Assembly (NCBI GenBank): GCA_028564675.1
Contig: JAOVVO010000109.1
Location: 62,001-126,000, forward strand
Length of the DNA: 64,000 nucleotides
Direction: 5' to 3'
Origin: Onchocerca lupi
Taxonomy: Eukaryota; Nematoda; Chromadorea; Rhabditida; Onchocercidae
Positions 1 to 12,200 of the stretch are shown here, one piece after another. Within the stretch, counting starts at the first letter, position 1. Each line of letters opens with the position of its first letter. The notes under the pieces are model-generated. The model searched no databases. It was not told where the DNA came from and saw nothing but the letters and a program-made list of their open reading frames with translations. Both the position numbers and the translations under genes were made by a program.

Positions 1-3000
1 TGTACTTCCCTTCTGCCCTTGGCTCGGATAACCTGCTGGCTTACGGGCCAATACTTGCAAACTTATCATGCCAAGTCTATCTTTCATGGCCTAATTTCTT
101 CCCAAGCAAAGACAATTACGGTGTGGACCAACCAACCATCTCAGGGCTCAATGCGACACTTACGCTTCATTTCATGTATTCATTCTGTTGTTGTGATTCA
201 TCAAATCAATCACTTCACATTCTACTTTCTTTCTATTCGTTCCGTTCCGTTACTTACTTTATTACTTGTATGAGATATGATATGATTTGAACTTCTGTTT
301 ATTTCCTGCCATCTATTAATATCGTATTGATAATAATTATTTTGCACTGTCACTACCATTAAATTAGTGAAGATTACCACTGAAATTAAGCCCATTAAGC
401 AGTTTTCAAAAATTGTGATTGCATCAAATGTACTGACCCTGGCCTAACTACAAAACTAGGAAGTAGCTAAGCTGTTAAGCTTTTACCACTAATTCTTCTC
501 TCTTCGCTTATTTTGACAAAATTTTATTTGATTTTACAAATTTTGGATCGATTAAAAAAACTATCAGTCATATCCAATGCGGTTAGATTTCTATATTCAT
601 TTTGTCCTGATTAAATTTACGGTAAATCATTGTGCAACTAATCGAATCGTATAATATAAGTTCATATCATTTTAAATATTTCCAATCGAAAATATTTTGC
701 AAAGAAAATCTCCGTATATTTGTTTGGTGCAGCGACATAACCAGCATCTACCTCCTTAATAATATAAAATTATTTTTTTAGACTTTTTTTTTTTTTTTTT
801 TTTTTTTTAAATTCGCAATCCGAAAATATTGTTTGTTTTCGAAAAATAACACTTTCAAAATTGATTGCAGCAGTGTGTGTGTGTGACAATAAAAACATGC
901 CACTCATAAATTCCCTTCGAGTCTTTCGCTGTAACTGAACAAAATTAAGCACTAATTTTTTTAAACAGAGACATTCCGTCTCAAAGGGAGTGTTTTTTCT
1001 TGAGTTTTTTTTCGGAATTCGTGGATTAAGTATTTAAACGGTATTAAGTTATTTAATAAAATGAACAAATGAACTGAAAATAAAACACTTTTTTTTTTTT
1101 TTTTTTTTGGTTTAGTTCAAGAATGTTTACCTTCCCACTTTACAGGATCTCTTTTTCTTTTCTTAATCCCAACCTTTTGAGCTTTTTCAAACTCGTTCTT
1201 TACTGATTACAGATTCCTGTCCACTTTGATAACTTGCTGTACACTGTTTCTTTTCTGATATTTCCATTTACTTTGAAAATAATTTCCTGAAATATTCGCA
1301 ATAGGTCAAAATAAAACATTACCCGTGACTTTCAAAATATATATTAGCAAGAAATGAGGACTTTACAAAGTTATATTAAATTAATGCTTATATTCTAAAA
1401 TGATCAGGAAATGCGGACTTTTTTTTGCATGACGTTAGCTACAGTGATTTCCTAATTGATCTCAGAATTTCTTATATCACATTTTCTATTACTAATTATT
1501 CAAATTCGAAGTTTTACAATCCATATTTATATGAATTCAATGATCCGTTGATACTATTGCTGTATAGATTTGATGGCGCATAATGATGACAATATTTGCT
1601 GATGGATTATACAGATATTAGTAGCAAACAAAAAATGATAGAATGAAATAGAATCAACTGCATGCAGAAAGAAGTATCAGCAATGGATTATAGCGAATCA
1701 ATGACAGTAAATTTAATTTTAATCAGTGAAATTGAGTTCGAATAAAAATGCTTTTATTGATTTTTAAATCTGGTTGTCTTTTATAAATTCATCAAGCTAG
1801 TATTACAATATGTAGGAATTAATAGAGACATAAGAAGTATATTTGCATTAAGTATTTTTAATTAATTTGAAATCACAGCATCATAGGCATGGAAATCAGG
1901 ATTACTTCCGATTGTAAAGATGGAAAATTGATGTTGAGTAATAGTTGCATGAAATGTGGTACTCTTGAATCATTTAAGAGTTGTGTTCTGAAATACCTTT
2001 GATTTCGGATACTTGCAGAATCATCACATTGATTTGAAATTGCGAAGCAAGTACAATTTTGAACATGTTCTGCAAAAGCGTGCTAAGCACATTATCAATT
2101 CCGTTTTATAATTTTTTTCGTGTTTGTTCAATTTAATTGCTTCCTTTATTCCATCTCTATCTTGATCAAAGACATTAGTACTCATAGACCGAATGATTAT
2201 AATCATTTCTTTACTTTGTTGCAAGATAACTTAACTTACTGCATGATTACCTTTGCTTATTTCTCTTAATATTCGAAAAGTTATTGAAAAATCTGACTCC
2301 TAGAAATTTCTGATTCAGAACACTTTTCATAAAACTTTCGAAACTAAGCAATCCAGAAATTCATCACTCAACAAATTCCTGACATTTTTTTTTTCTGAAA
2401 TGCCTATAAAAGAGCTTAAATGACGCTAAGCATTTATGATAGAAGAATTCTTTTCCCTTAGAAACTTCCTGGATCACTAATTAATATCACTTACGCCTGA
2501 AGTTTCGTCTCTTCTTGCAATAAATTTTTAACACTTTTTTTTTTTTGAAATGCCTGTAAAAGAGTTTGAACTGATTATATTTCAAGAAATTTGTTCGTTT
2601 TTACTAAGTGTAAAAAAATTCTATTAAAAGAAGGGAATTTTTAATCTCCTTTTTTTGCATTGTTACTTAAGCTGAACCATTTATTGCAATGGTAACACTC
2701 TAATCTGGAACCACAACTTATTTGAAAATGAGAGTTGAATGAGAAAAAATTAAATTTCTTTCTTTCTCCTTGTATGCCATTTAAACATTTAAATCATGAA
2801 TTTTACCTAATATATTTTTTACTGCTACCAAGTATGCTACAAATTCACCAGTTGTATTTTCGCTAATTTATTACAGATGTCTAGAGAACAGTGAAAAGTT
2901 TAAGTCGTCGAAATCATTTTTTTTTTCTTCAAATATCCAAAAAGTGCTAGGCCAGACAAAATTGTTGACAATCAGTTGCACAAAGTCATAGGCCCATGGG

Positions 3001-3282
3001 TGTTAGCACCTCGACATAGCAAACAGCATCGATAATTTTGTTTTAAAGCTGTTTAGGCAGAATTCAGGCAGCTTCCATTAATACTACCAACCAAAGTAAT
3101 TCTATTTTTATTCTAAACTTTCGTAAACATCATTTAATTCTCATCGCCTTTTCCTATTTCTGCACTTTTTCCATCGAATCTTGTTTTACTTCTGCATTTC
3201 TTGTTATGCTTGAAACTGATTGCTTTTTGATGCATAGATTACATTGTTTTGTAATTGTGAATAGATCAGATTACAGATACAA
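1..3282. other. Upstream DNA of unc-31, no gene seen
   Basis: There is no convincing coding region in this 3.3 kb. The short open frames (for example 19-273) have no splice context or family resemblance. The stretch is AT-rich, with T runs near 783-808 and 1090-1108. It presumably holds the promoter of the unc-31 gene that starts at 3283, and might include the tail of a gene lying to the left, but nothing shows this directly. Confidence 0.5.
3271..3282 (+). promoter_or_regulatory. 3' splice site just before the unc-31 ATG (likely trans-splice or 5' UTR acceptor)
   Basis: A 3' splice site (ttacag, ending at 3276) lies six bases before the ATG at 3283. In nematodes such a site is commonly where a spliced leader is joined. 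It could equally be the acceptor of a short untranslated first exon. It supports 3283 as the true start. Confidence 0.55.
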
Positions 3283-6200
3283 ATGCTTGGAGCATCAAGT
3301 AGTGAAGAAGAAGATGATGATAATTTAATCAATGATAACGATGATGCATCAGAAGTCTGCTTTTTTTTTAAATAAAAATTGACATCCTTCATAGAGTAAC
3401 TAAAAACATTTGTTGAAGATTTTCAATCCTAAGAGTTTTGGTGCAAAAAAAGAAATGGAAATGCTTCTACTTGTAGATTCTTTGTCTTCGGCGTCATCAG
3501 TTTCTACTATCAAGTTCTCCGCGTTCCATGTCTCCAGCTCCATCAGATTCTGCTTCGCAAGCCAATTCATTGCATCGTGGCGATTCATTACATACAAAAA
3601 GAAAAGACTCTGGAGCATCTTATGGTGCAATGATAATCAAAACGGTATCTTGGTTTCCGAATATCCAGAAATTTAGTGAAATTCATTACTTACTATCTTA
3701 AACTTCTTAGATCATTCTGGTATGGTCAAACATCCTCAACTTTGTTTCAGAGCCAAAGTAGGCAAGTAACTCCGCAACTTGTTGCCAAACCGATTTTCAA
3801 CCAGTCTTCACAGGAAATCTCCGATGATGATGATGATTTCGCATCAAATGAGCAAAATACGCCAGCACATGTAGCTATTGATTCTACTGCCGAAATAAGC
3901 AAGGAAGAAGAGGAAAAGTTGAAGTGAGCATTTTATTTTGCTTTGCTCAGTCCATTCATTTATTTGCAATGGCATAAATATAATCAAGACTTATACAATA
4001 TGTATGACTATGGCTTGATGATGAATGAAATAGTTTTGGCTGATTTTGATGGAAAATGAATACTTTGAGATGTTAAGAAATTATTTCTTCTTTCAGTGAA
4101 TTTTATATACATTCTAAGACACTGAAAATTTGAATTTTTCTTTTCAAAATAATACTGTGTAGTGATAACATACTAACTAAAGAAGCTATTTTAAAAAATA
4201 TAAATTTTCATAAAGTTAAACATTCAAATACATAATCTATATAAATCAAAATAGAAATGTTTGTTGTTCATTTCCAAACAACGTTTCAATTCCTCACCGA
4301 TTAATTTGAAATTTTGCAATAACGTTGCATTCGAGTAGGCATATGTTTTTATAAAAATATGCCTACTTTTTTTTTTTTTCACCCATCACACCTGTGACAG
4401 GTGAAAATAAGTAATCGGGCTGAATTTATTGACCAGGCCTACTTCATGCATTGTTCATTATTATACAACGTTACATATTCTTCACCGATTGATTCCAAAA
4501 TTTTGATACAACGTTGCATTCGAATAGAAGAGTGTTTAAGAACTTTTAGAGATCCAAAATTCTGCACAAACGAACATTTACATTTTTACGCGTGACCGGA
4601 TCCAGCTATTTATAATATAATTGTGAATAATTCATGCTTCCAAAAATTCAACCTTGTTGTTTATTAATAATTTAGGTTTACTTTAAAGTTTGCATATTGC
4701 ATAATTAATAGAGACACTTATAAATCAGTTATTACAGGGCTGAGGTTGAAGAAGAGGAACATAAAGAAAAATTAAAGCTATATGTTTTTATTGCAAAATG
4801 TATTGCCTATCATTTCAATGCAAAACAACCCACCGATATGACAAGGCGACGACAGCTCAAAGTCTTGGCTTTCTTTTTTATGTCATAAAGTTCTTTTATA
4901 ATAATGATTTGATAGGAATATAATGACTGCAATAAATCAGGAAATGAAGTTTTGATTTTACTCATTGCTGAAGTGAAATCGAAAAGTACAAATAGCATGT
5001 CATATCAAGCAATGCACGATTTTAAGATCTTCAAATTACTATTGTTATTCTATTTTTAGGTTACGAGGCAAGAATTGTCAAGGATTAAAGATCGTTTTCG
5101 GTCATTTTTGAGAGGCGAAACACAGATTGGAGCAGATGAAGTATTTATAAAAGCAATTGAATCGTACTTCGAGGTTTGAGAAGATATTCTGCTCTGTAGA
5201 ATATTTTAGTTTGTTTTTTTTTTTGTACTGATCGGCTGTCAATTTCGCTTTCGATAATTATACTATCGATGTGCACAAACTAGAAAGAAAAAAAGAAGTG
5301 GAATGCAACTAATCTTATGAGTTTTTGCAGGTTTTCTTAAAGTCTGAACGAGTGCAGAAGGTTGTCCAAGCTGGCGGTTTTTGTCATTTAGATTTCAGAG
5401 AGGTACATTAATGTTTGTGTCAATTAAATCGGAGCTTCACGGAGCTTCATGGTATATAAATAATAAATCAATTTGCCGTTTACTCATTTATAACAAAGAA
5501 AATTTGTTAATATAATGTGTTTCCTTCTATGTATAATAGGTTTTCTGTTGTGAGCTATTTTGTTAACACTAATTCTCACATAAATTCTAAATTAATTATA
5601 TTACTGTGAAAAAAATAAAGCTCAGAACATTATACTGAATAAATATCTTTTTGATTTTAATTTTGTTAGACTTTTTCGATAGTAAGTCTCAGCTTTTCAG
5701 GTTTTTCGATGCAACGCAGAAAAAAGACTTAAAACTTTAACAGAACTGGATGATGCCTCAAAGGAAACGATGCTCAATAATTGGTTGTCCAAGTTCGATA
5801 CGATTATGCGTGGAGATGAGGATGCGATTCAATCAAGACAAGCAAGGTCAGTTTGGCTTCGCAATTTTCACTTTTAGATAATTGATTTAATTTAAGAATG
5901 TTCGCTATCATACTATTATGATCAAAATCAGAACTAAAAATTGTTTATATCAAGTGCAGTTTTTTTTGTTTTTGATTTCTCCAGGTCATTAAATGAACTA
6001 ACTGAAAATTTCCAAAAACGCAGTAATGCAATTATAGAAATCGCTTGCGTGGGATGAATCAATCCAATGCAGGTTTGACACTTCTCAAGGATCAACTATA
6101 TGATATTTTCCAGCAGATTTTATCTGTTAAGAAATTCGAACATCAAATAATATTCAATGCCTTGCAGGTAACTGGTTCAATTCGAACTTTTTTAATATCA

Positions 6201-9200
6201 AGGAGCAAATCAACTTTTATTGACAGCTCTGAATTTTGCAAAATTTTTATTATTTGTATCGTTACTGATTTTTTCGAAGTATAAAAATGTGTTTCATGCG
6301 CTCAGCTGGACAATCCGGATGAGCAAGCAGCAGCTATTCGGCGTGAAGTTGCGACAAGAGAGGAAGCACTGCGAGATATGTCAAGAGTAAGGATTGAACT
6401 TTGTCCTATTTCTTGAATGCTAATGAAGCAATAGGTTTCTTTTGCTTCCGCATCATATTTATCATTTGTAAGCGTAAACCTATTTGTACCTATTCGGCCC
6501 ATTACGTTAACAAAACAATCAGCTTGCTATGCTAATATAAACCAGAATTACTTCTGATCTCTTCGTTCTAAAAATAATCCGCATGCTAGCCAGAATATGT
6601 CTAATTTAACGCTTCTCTCAAAAATTTGAAGAAATGTGTAAGTATAAGTTTTCTTTTGACCGACTGATATGTATTGAATAAATATTGAACTTCTTTCATT
6701 TTGTAAGAAAATTCATTCATTCTGTAAAGAAAATGTAAGAAAATACACTGTAGATGAAGAAACTGATGCCTAAATTTGTGGTGAAAGATATGGAAACTCT
6801 ATTTATTGACGAAACACGTCAGTCCATCAATCTGCTTATCACTAATTTGGAATCAGTACCTGTTACTCCACGAGGTCAAGGTGTTATTTCAAGAAAAAAG
6901 GATTCCAAGGGAAGAAGCAGGTGAAGAGCATTCTGTTATCCATTTTCATTATTCTTTTTCCATTTCATTCATATGTTGTGAATGAGTTTTTTCTAATTTT
7001 CACTATTTTCCATAGAGTACGAATTATAATTAATACCAGGATGAGAATCTTCATTAATATCAAGATAGATTTTCAAATGTTATTCGGTTTTCGTTTATAA
7101 AATCATTATCTTCCTACTAACTCATACTTTATGGACTTTTTTCATATTTGATATATGTTTTTCATGTAGTTCATAAATTCTAAGAATTCAGTCTAAACAC
7201 ATTTGCCAGTTTCTTTTTCTAAAATCCGGAGATCCTTAGCATTTTAGTATCTTCGAATGCTTAACATCGAAGTTACTTTACTAACTCGTTAAGCTTAAGT
7301 GGTCCTAATTTTCTTGATATATTTAAATTTGATTCTATAAATCGTACATCAAGACTGCTTTCTAAGATATCTTATAAAAATTTCAATCTTTAAGCGTATA
7401 GTAAAGTTTAAATTTTCAGTGCCTCTTCGAAAGCTAAAAGGTTGGTTTAGTTTTATTTATAACGTTCTTCTAATATCGATGCTTTTTAAAGAATGGCGAC
7501 TTGATTGCTTATTTTTTAAATATACATTTTATTGCATTCATTCAGGTATCATAATATTTAAATGTTGTAATTATATTGTAGTATGCATTATTTTTTTTAT
7601 ACTTCACCTATATTGAATGATACTTGAGGTGCACTTAAATGATAATGCATTAGACTAATTTATGCATTTCTACTTGTAAAAACAGGATTTAGGAAATTAT
7701 TTTTTTCCAAATTAGTGAATTTCGGACTCTTCCCAAAACAAGAAAGTAATAGTTTGAAGTTTTCCAGCTTCAGATGTTGTTGTGCTGTACTTCGCAGTGC
7801 CCACTCCCGCTTCAAGTTGTTCATTGAAATATCGGTTAGAAAGCATTAATTTGACTATTTTAGATCGCGCAGCATCGAAGATCTCTCCCTTTTCAACAGG
7901 TTTGTATTCTTCATCCTGCTTTATATAGATTTCATTTTCGAAGTTAATGTAACTTGCATTTTTTGTCTTTTCACTATTTTGGTTTTTTTACTCTTTACAC
8001 AGCAAAACGATTTTGCATGCTTTTCTTTTTTTACCTGTTGCACTAAAATCGTGAGTAATTGTTATATGGAAGACAAGTACGTTCGGAGCAATGAAGGTAT
8101 TGTACTGTTAGCTTTTCAAGCGGTATTTCTGGTTTGTTTGATTTATTCTCCATTTAGCAGGAAAGTTCTGAGAAAAAAATGATTATCCGACGAGCTTATC
8201 CCAAACTAAAATATGGAACTGGAGCTTAGTATTAGCTATTCATAGTATGAAATAATATCTTAGCAAGCACATTTTGCATTTTTGTTAATAGTTTCACTAT
8301 TAAGACGTAAGCATCGAAAACTGAAGATTAAGAATATGCGAGATTAATCATATGCAAAAGATAAATAAGCCTAATAGTTAGATCAAAGATCCAAGCTTTA
8401 GTAAATAAATATGAAATCATTCGAGTAATAAGGGATTTCTCTCAAAGTATACTTGCCTTTGCAATCAGCAGAATGTAATTCTTTTTTTAATGGATTGCTT
8501 AACTCCACGGTTTCTCCTGTTTCAGCTTTCTTTTTGTTGAGCCTTAAATATTTTATGAAAGAGTGAAATGGAGTGTTTTTCATTTTTCTTCACTTCTGAA
8601 ACAAAATCATAATATGTATGATTTTTAGTCCAATGCAAAAAAGCAATTATAAATTGTGATTTTTGCATTCCTGCCAAAAGACTTGCCATTATCATTTGCT
8701 ATCTAGCTTTGCCTTTAGATGCTTTATAACTTGTTCTGTTTGCACTTTTATCACAACATTTTATTTCCAAGATACGTAAAACAGTATTTAGCTTGAAACG
8801 ACGTACTAGTTCAAGTTCACTGAATAAAGCTGACAGTGACGACGATGTATCATTGACTAAAAATGATGTCACTCTCACTTTCAATATGGAGGTGAATTTT
8901 TAGTAATTTTACCTAGTTTATTTACACGATGTCAAAAAATTTGGTCTTATTAGCCTGAATTATTTCAAGATTATACACTTTTTTCGATAGAAAGTTGAAT
9001 GAGAAGCATTTGCAATAACATACACTCACTATTTTCGTAGGAATAGTCGCATATCAAATAATTGAATTTGCAAAGAAATTTTTTAAACATAATTGTTTTT
9101 TGTTTGAATTCCTGCTATAAATTATTCATATTTAGAATTATCATTTCACAGGTCATCGTGATGGAAGTGCAAAATTTGAAGACAGTCGCAGCAAATAAAC

Positions 9201-12200
9201 TTGTATACTGTACGATGGAAGTTGATGGATGTCCAAAATTGCAAACTGATCGTGCAGAAGCTTCAAAATCATCGTATGCTTTAATAAATTTTCCTGTTTT
9301 TATACACTTCATGTTCAAATGATAATTTCGTGATAAGTTGTGGCAAGTACACCAATAAACATCACTTTCATTATGTCTGTAATAATTTACCATTCGAAGA
9401 TGAGTTTTTCGAATGCATTCCATTATATAATTGTCATTAATCTAATCAAATTTTATAGGCAGATTGGTTTGACGGTAACTTTTAAACTTCTAGTCTTATG
9501 TGTAACCGGTTAATTACTCTATTACCTGCGTAATAAGTAAACGTTTGAATCATTGTGTTATTAATTTTTAGTTGGGATACGCAAGGCGATTTCACAACGA
9601 AACACCCTCTTCCAACCGTCAAGGTGAAACTATATACGGAAGTGAAGAGTTTAGTTGCTTTCGAGGATAAGGAACTCGGAAAAGTAATTCTTATTCTGGT
9701 AGTTCTGAAGAATTCTTAAATCGATTATAAAGAATTTTCAAAACAGGAATCCATATTCTTGCAGATGTGCATGAAGTAAGGAAAAATATTAATGTTGGGC
9801 ATCAAAAATTGCAAATTTTTTGGTGATAAAAATTATGCTTTAATGTTACTGCTAAATTTAAATTTCATAACGATATAAGAATATTGACTGCTTCCATAAA
9901 ATTGTTTTTTCTTTGCAATCCATTCATTAATATTACATTTCATTGAGTTGGGAATAAGAAAGCATCAGAATTAAGATACTGGATAATTTTTTTTAAACAC
10001 CAATTTACAAATGCGAATCAACATAGCCCCTCTTGGCTGTAGCATTTTCGTTGAAACGAGGTGAATAGTTTAGGCTTACCTTTTTATTCTCTTCCTTTTT
10101 CCTCTTGTCATAATAAAATATTCCTATCATATGTCAACTTATCTTTTATATTCAGGTTATCATAAGACCAACCCCGAATTGCTCAAGGACGCCTGAATGG
10201 TACAATATGACAGTGCCAAAGAACAGTCTGGATACAGATCTTAAAATTAGGATAGCTATTCGGGTTGAAAAACCTCCTAATTTGAAATATTGTGGATATT
10301 GTTACGCTCTTGGAAGGATAGCTTGGAAAAAATGGAAGAAACGGTTTTTTTGCTTGGTACAGGTAGGCGTGATCCATCATTTATATCACTTTAAATCAAT
10401 CAGTCTGAAATAATGGGGATGAAGAGAGTTCTGTCTTCCATTTTATTTAGAATATGTTATTTCTCTCTAGCTCATTATAATTCAATATGCTCATTCACAA
10501 CCTAATGCGTATTATTTTTTAATAAATGTGACATTAAATAAAATGGTATTTTGTACTGGAGGTTTCCATTAAACTTGAGAATTCTCATCTTTAGGTTTCA
10601 CAGTATGCATTCGCGATGTGCAGTTATCGTGAGAAGAAGACCGATCCAGCGGAATTTATTCAACTGGATGGATTTACAATTGATTATATGCCAGAACCAG
10701 ATCCAGGTTTGTGATTTCAAAAAAGAAATGGGAAAAGAAAATCAAGATTAATGCCACGAAAATATTTCATAATCGTTCGTTGACGAAATAAAACTTCTGT
10801 CGGCAACTTTTTTCCTCCAATTCCTTTTCTGGCCTATGATAGTATTAAGAGAATGTTTAATTGTTAGAGTAAAGCTAGAATCATATCATCGCCAATATAG
10901 GAACTGATCATTTTTCAGATCTGTATAGTCAAGGTGGTAAATATTTTTTCACAGCAATCAAAGAAGGAGATGAACTGAAGTTTGCAACAAATGACGAAAA
11001 TGAAAGGCATTTATGGGTGCAGGTAAGAATTTTTGCTCAAACGAATGATCATGCAGGAAGAAGATTTCGTTAATCAACCCGTTTTTTTTTTTTTCTTTTT
11101 TGACTTATTTAGGAAAGAGAAGTTTCCTATATGTTGAATAACATACATTTTATTCATCGTATAAAAATAATATTGTCACGAATCCCTTCTAGTCAGCGGC
11201 AAATAAACTTATGTAACTTGATTGACTTGCACGAATTTTGCTTGTTAATAAAAGTCCACTGTATAGAGTTTTATCCGAATTTGAGTCGTCAACTAAGATA
11301 TGGAATTAAATTAAGTATTTTGGGTGTTAGTAAAATTGATTTAAGTAGACAAGTAGAATTATTCAGCTGTTTACTTATCATACCAATTGATAAGAATGTT
11401 ATGTAAAGTCGAGTGTATATGTGACAAGAAATCGGCAAATGAGAATTGGAAGCATCGTCCCTGCTAGTTTTAGTATAAGTTTGTATTGCTTCGGGAACTT
11501 GGATCCGATTTGGACGAGAGATAACTACATGTATTTTCGGATATGTATTAGTAAACAAAATCAGGAAGCATTTTTATGTTGCTAAGCAGCACACGAAAGC
11601 AGTAAAAAGAAAGAGGCGAACTTACATAATTGAAAAATAGATGAACTTTCTGTCATTTACTCGAGCATAACGCATTCCCGATCATCGTGATACATAGGGA
11701 AAAAATAAAACCGATATTGATTGAATGATTGATAAGATTATCATTCATACATGCAGCTTTCACCATGAAGATGATTGAATGACTGACAAGATTATCATTC
11801 AAACTTCTAGCGTTCGCCATGATAATGATCGAATGACAACTTGCATAATGAATGTTGCATGCATTATGAAAGACCAATTGATGCATGAAATGAATGCGCC
11901 ATAATATCATTTTCTGGAATTTTGTTCTCTTGGATGCATTACGATAAGAATGTTATAAATAATGATTACAAAGTACTGCTGATTGGTTGCGCATTGATAT
12001 TATTGATACGACTGATACTCCAATATTTCTGTTGCAGAAAAAAAAAAAGGTACTGCAATGATACAATTCTGGAATGGACTGAGCAATAAAACGAGGAATG
12101 ACCTCATTTGCATGCTTAAGAATGACCTGATTGACATGTTTTTTCAAATCTTCGCTTTGACTGCAATCAGATAAAAACAGTCATCACAGTGGCAAAGAAA

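Noticed and set aside
19..273. 84-residue plus-strand frame at the left edge
   Set aside because: No splice sites in keeping with an exon, low-complexity end and no recognisable family.
6022..6057. Apparent frameshift or stop (TGA 6055-6057) in unc-31, suggesting a pseudogene
   Set aside because: Using the acceptor ending at 6037 joins exon 7 to this exon in frame, and all other exons are intact, so the gene is very likely functional.
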